NCBI GenBank assembly: GCA_045430285.1
Contig: JAILXV010000004.1
Coordinates: forward strand, 62,001 to 126,000
Reading direction: 5' to 3'
Source of the DNA: Agarilytica sp045430285
GTDB lineage: Bacteria; Pseudomonadota; Gammaproteobacteria; Pseudomonadales; Cellvibrionaceae
Length of the DNA: 64,000 nucleotides
This document shows positions 61,810-64,000 of the stretch, one piece after another (position 1 is the stretch's first letter; the number at the start of each line of letters is the position of its first letter). Position numbers and translations under genes: made by a program. A model generated the notes under the pieces. That model was not told where the DNA came from. It was given only the letters and a program-made list of their open reading frames with translations, and did not search any database.

Positions 61810-62898
61810 GTGATCGTAGAGAAAAAATCCATAACCCTAAGTAAGCCGTTTACGACAGAGTCTGGCTATACCTTTGATGAACCCGTTGTCGCGTATGAGG
61901 AGTATGGGAACCCTAGTGGCCCTGTGATACTTCTTGCCCATGGTGGGTTGTCGCCCGCCCATGCCGCAGGCAAGTACAGCGAAGATGATGCTCGACCAGG
62001 TTGGTGGGATGGTTTAATTGGATCTGGTCGGCCTTACGATACAGATAAATACCGTATTCTATGCTCGTGTTCGCTCGGCATTGGCTTTGGCTCTACAGCG
62101 CCGAATACCATCAATCCTAAGACAGGCTGTCGTTATGGGCCTCTTTTCCCTGAAATTAGTTTGGTCGATACCGTAAAGTACCAAAAAGCCTTTCTCGATG
62201 AAATGGGAGTAGAGAAGCTGCATATCATGTCAGGGCTTTCCACAGGCTCGTTACAAACCTTACAGATGGCGGCGTTGTACCCCGATTTTGTGGGGGCGGC
62301 GATACCGGTTGCGACATGCGGCCGTATGACGGCCGATGGTATGTTGATGCATCACTTTATGATTAATGCCATGTTGATGGACCCTGGTTATCAGGGCGGT
62401 TGGTACGACATGGACAAAGAGTTGTATTCGACGCGTCTTGTCTCTCAGGCTATGAAAATTTATTACTTTCACGAGAAGGCCACTACAAAGATTGCCTGGG
62501 ATCCGATTCCTGAGGGAGAAAACTCGCAGAAGTTGCGCAGCGATAGCGTCAACTCCTACCTCACGGCGACCTCTGATATCGATTGGCAGAAGCGCGACCC
62601 CAACTGTATTATCCGATTTATTGCTGCGGTTAATTCTCATGACCTTGGACGTTTGGCGAATAGCTATGAAGATGGTGTTCGGCAAATCACCTGTCCCGTT
62701 TTGATTATGAACGTGGACACGGATCGTGAATTTCCGCCGCATTTTGCTCATGAGTTAGCGTCATTATTAAATGAGCGCACGCCTGATCAGGCGGAAGTGA
62801 AAATTTTGGAATCGATCTGGGGGCATTACGGTTGCGCGCTAGAGCAAGAGCAAATGACTGACCATATTGCGGCCTTTATTGAGAAGCAGGGTTTATAA
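61810..62898 (+). CDS. Alpha/beta hydrolase of the homoserine O-acetyltransferase (MetX)-like family
   Basis: GTG 61810 is chosen because AGGAG lies seven bases upstream; an earlier frame start at 61732 lacks a ribosome binding site. The 362-residue protein shows MetX-family features: LLAHGGLSPAHAAG, the FGSTAPNTINPKTGCRYGPLFP segment (in MetX usually GTTGPSSINP), VDTVKYQKAFLDEMGVEKLH, nucleophile Ser in SGLSTGS, acid in MNVDTDREFP and His in WGHYG. The nucleophile elbow differs from the GGSMGG of true MetX, so it may be a hydrolase or an acyltransferase with another substrate. Confidence 0.85.
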   Translation: MIVEKKSITLSKPFTTESGYTFDEPVVAYEEYGNPSGPVILLAHGGLSPAHAAGKYSEDDARPGWWDGLIGSGRPYDTDKYRILCSCSLGIGFGSTAPNTINPKTGCRYGPLFPEISLVDTVKYQKAFLDEMGVEKLHIMSGLSTGSLQTLQMAALYPDFVGAAIPVATCGRMTADGMLMHHFMINAMLMDPGYQGGWYDMDKELYSTRLVSQAMKIYYFHEKATTKIAWDPIPEGENSQKLRSDSVNSYLTATSDIDWQKRDPNCIIRFIAAVNSHDLGRLANSYEDGVRQITCPVLIMNVDTDREFPPHFAHELASLLNERTPDQAEVKILESIWGHYGCALEQEQMTDHIAAFIEKQGL

Positions 62899-62940
62899 GG
62901 AGCGTTTCTCTTTTCAGCTCTTCTGCATGTCTTAATATTA

Positions 62941-62970
62941 AAAACCTAACACCTTTGTGTTGGGTTTTTT
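62941..62970. terminator. Bidirectional intrinsic terminator
   Basis: AAAACCTAACAC pairs with GTGTTGGGTTTT around CTTT, with a T6 tract on the plus strand. It separates the hydrolase gene from the convergent CheA-like gene. Confidence 0.85.
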
Positions 62971-62983
62971 TATGTCTGTTTAT

Positions 62984-64000
62984 TTATGCGATTTGTTTCT
63001 CAATGCATTGCATGAGTTCGTCTTCAGACCAAGGTTTCGTTAGGTAGGTATCGACGCCCGCGCTCTCGGCAAGGGTTTTGTGGCGATCGGTCGAGCGCGA
63101 TGTGATCATGATGACCGGTATGTCTTTATATTCCGCTCGTGATCGTAAGTGTGCCGTAAGTTCCAGCCCGTTCATTCGCGGCATTTCGAGGTCAACGAGC
63201 AGCAGTGACGGTTTTTTGCGTTCAATTGCGCTGATTGCATCAAAGCCATCTTTTGCGGTGGTGACTTCCATGCCCATGTCAGAAACGAATTGAGCGAGAG
63301 AGCGTCGTGCACTGAGGGAGTCGTCAACGACAAGTGCAGCGGGAGGTTCTTTGTATTGGGCTTTTTCAAGTGCGGCTAACTGCTCTCTACGGCGGCCGAG
63401 CTGTGTAAGTTCTGTATGTTCGAGGGTAAGTCCTGGTAGTTCTTGCAAATCAACAACGGGAGATACCGAACCGTCCCCCATAATTGTAGCGCCCACAACC
63501 CCAGGAGGAATATATGTGAAATCGTTAAGGGATTTCACTACAAGCTCCTGACTGGCAATAATTTGTTCTACAGCAACTAACACGTGTGAGTTATCGGCTT
63601 TGCGGCATAACAACAAGGCGTGGGTTTTTTCAATATCACCAATACCGAAACCGAGTAAGTCATTAATTAAATATATGGGGAGCACCTCGTCGTGCAGTTG
63701 GTAACGATGACCTTCTGATGAACTTTCAATTTGTTCTGGGCGCACATAAATAATTTGTTCGACTGCACGACCTAGTAAGCTGTAGCTTTGTTGTTCGTTG
63801 CGATATTGTGCTTTAATCACAATGGCGTGCGCGGTTAAAATACTGGAGGGCACAGTGATAGAAATTTTACAGCCCTTGTTTTTCTCTGACGTAATTTGCA
63901 TATTCCCTTTTAATGCACGTACGCTGGCCATAACCGCATCCAGCCCAATGCCCCGTCCAGACGTTTGTGTGGCTTCTCTTCTTGTGGAAAATCCTGGGAG
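62984..64000 (-). CDS. CheA-type hybrid kinase, C-terminal part (ChpA/PilL-like; 5' end outside window)
   Basis: The frame stays open to the right edge, so the gene begins outside the window. The first visible residues contain the G2 box of a CheA ATPase domain (SGRGIGLDAV). A CheW-like domain follows (about 55-200 of the visible part: YSLLGRAVEQIIYV, LPIYLINDLLG). It ends with a receiver domain (ALVVDDSLSARRSL, LLVDLEMPRMNG, YLTKPWSE). CheA fused to a C-terminal receiver is typical of the type IV pilus chemosensory kinase ChpA/PilL. The specific pathway cannot be confirmed without the upstream genes. Confidence 0.9.
   Translation of the reverse strand, partial: LPGFSTRREATQTSGRGIGLDAVMASVRALKGNMQITSEKNKGCKISITVPSSILTAHAIVIKAQYRNEQQSYSLLGRAVEQIIYVRPEQIESSSEGHRYQLHDEVLPIYLINDLLGFGIGDIEKTHALLLCRKADNSHVLVAVEQIIASQELVVKSLNDFTYIPPGVVGATIMGDGSVSPVVDLQELPGLTLEHTELTQLGRRREQLAALEKAQYKEPPAALVVDDSLSARRSLAQFVSDMGMEVTTAKDGFDAISAIERKKPSLLLVDLEMPRMNGLELTAHLRSRAEYKDIPVIMITSRSTDRHKTLAESAGVDTYLTKPWSEDELMQCIEKQIA

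Overview
The window reads as chromosomal DNA of a free-living Gram-negative gammaproteobacterium, probably a marine polymer-degrading member near Cellvibrionales or pseudomonads. That placement is inferred from a conserved ntrC-ntrB / glnA / thiI / typA neighbourhood like that of Pseudomonas, from large secreted enzymes with Thr-Pro linkers and small Cys-bounded GRAY modules, and from a very large poly-Gly/Thr-Pro lipoprotein. No rRNA, tRNA, CRISPR array, transposase or phage gene was seen. Both edges cut genes: an unrecognised protein at the left and a CheA-type hybrid kinase (ChpA-like) at the right.

Layout. 1-7000: an orphan 7TMR-DISM-like histidine kinase, a small lipoprotein, a carboxylesterase, HopJ-family and TraB/GumN-family proteins and two hypotheticals, plus a pair of three-hairpin repeat elements (5236-5416). 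7512-15875: one giant lipoprotein. 16-23 kb: a phospho-signalling cluster with two FHA proteins (three FHA domains), a winged-helix protein, and a membrane-anchored Ser/Thr kinase carrying a second, catalytically degenerate kinase domain; a secreted PHB-depolymerase-like esterase lies between them. 23-30 kb: a 38-residue membrane peptide, a PAS/GGDEF/EAL protein, an M16 peptidase and a His/Arg-rich secreted protein. 30-40 kb: ntrC, ntrB, a DUF4124 protein, glnA with a readable sigma-54 promoter and two NtrC sites, thiI, an outer-membrane barrel and typA. 40-52 kb: an AraC-type DNA-binding domain, an ABC exporter, YjbQ, a CZB chemoreceptor, a TonB-dependent receptor, a class V aminotransferase, and a hybrid kinase plus response regulator pair. 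52-64 kb: a secreted M6 metalloprotease, a three-gene sensory operon, a TetR regulator, a MetX-like alpha/beta hydrolase and the CheA fragment.

The most interesting system is the operon at 55628-59655. Its sensor kinase begins with a three-helix domain that keeps, at exact spacing, the Asp, Tyr, Ile, Pro, Cys and His residues that define the copper/ethylene-binding domain of plant ETR1. It continues with PAS domains and a kinase core, and is translationally overlapped with a single-domain receiver and followed by a receiver-GGDEF diguanylate cyclase with an intact GGDEF motif and RxxD inhibition site. This suggests an ethylene (or copper/small olefin) sensing path leading to c-di-GMP. The second is the FHA / kinase-pseudokinase cluster at 16-23 kb. 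The secreted esterase and protease share a small C-terminal-type module and probably act in polymer scavenging. All functions come from reading motifs; no database search was run.
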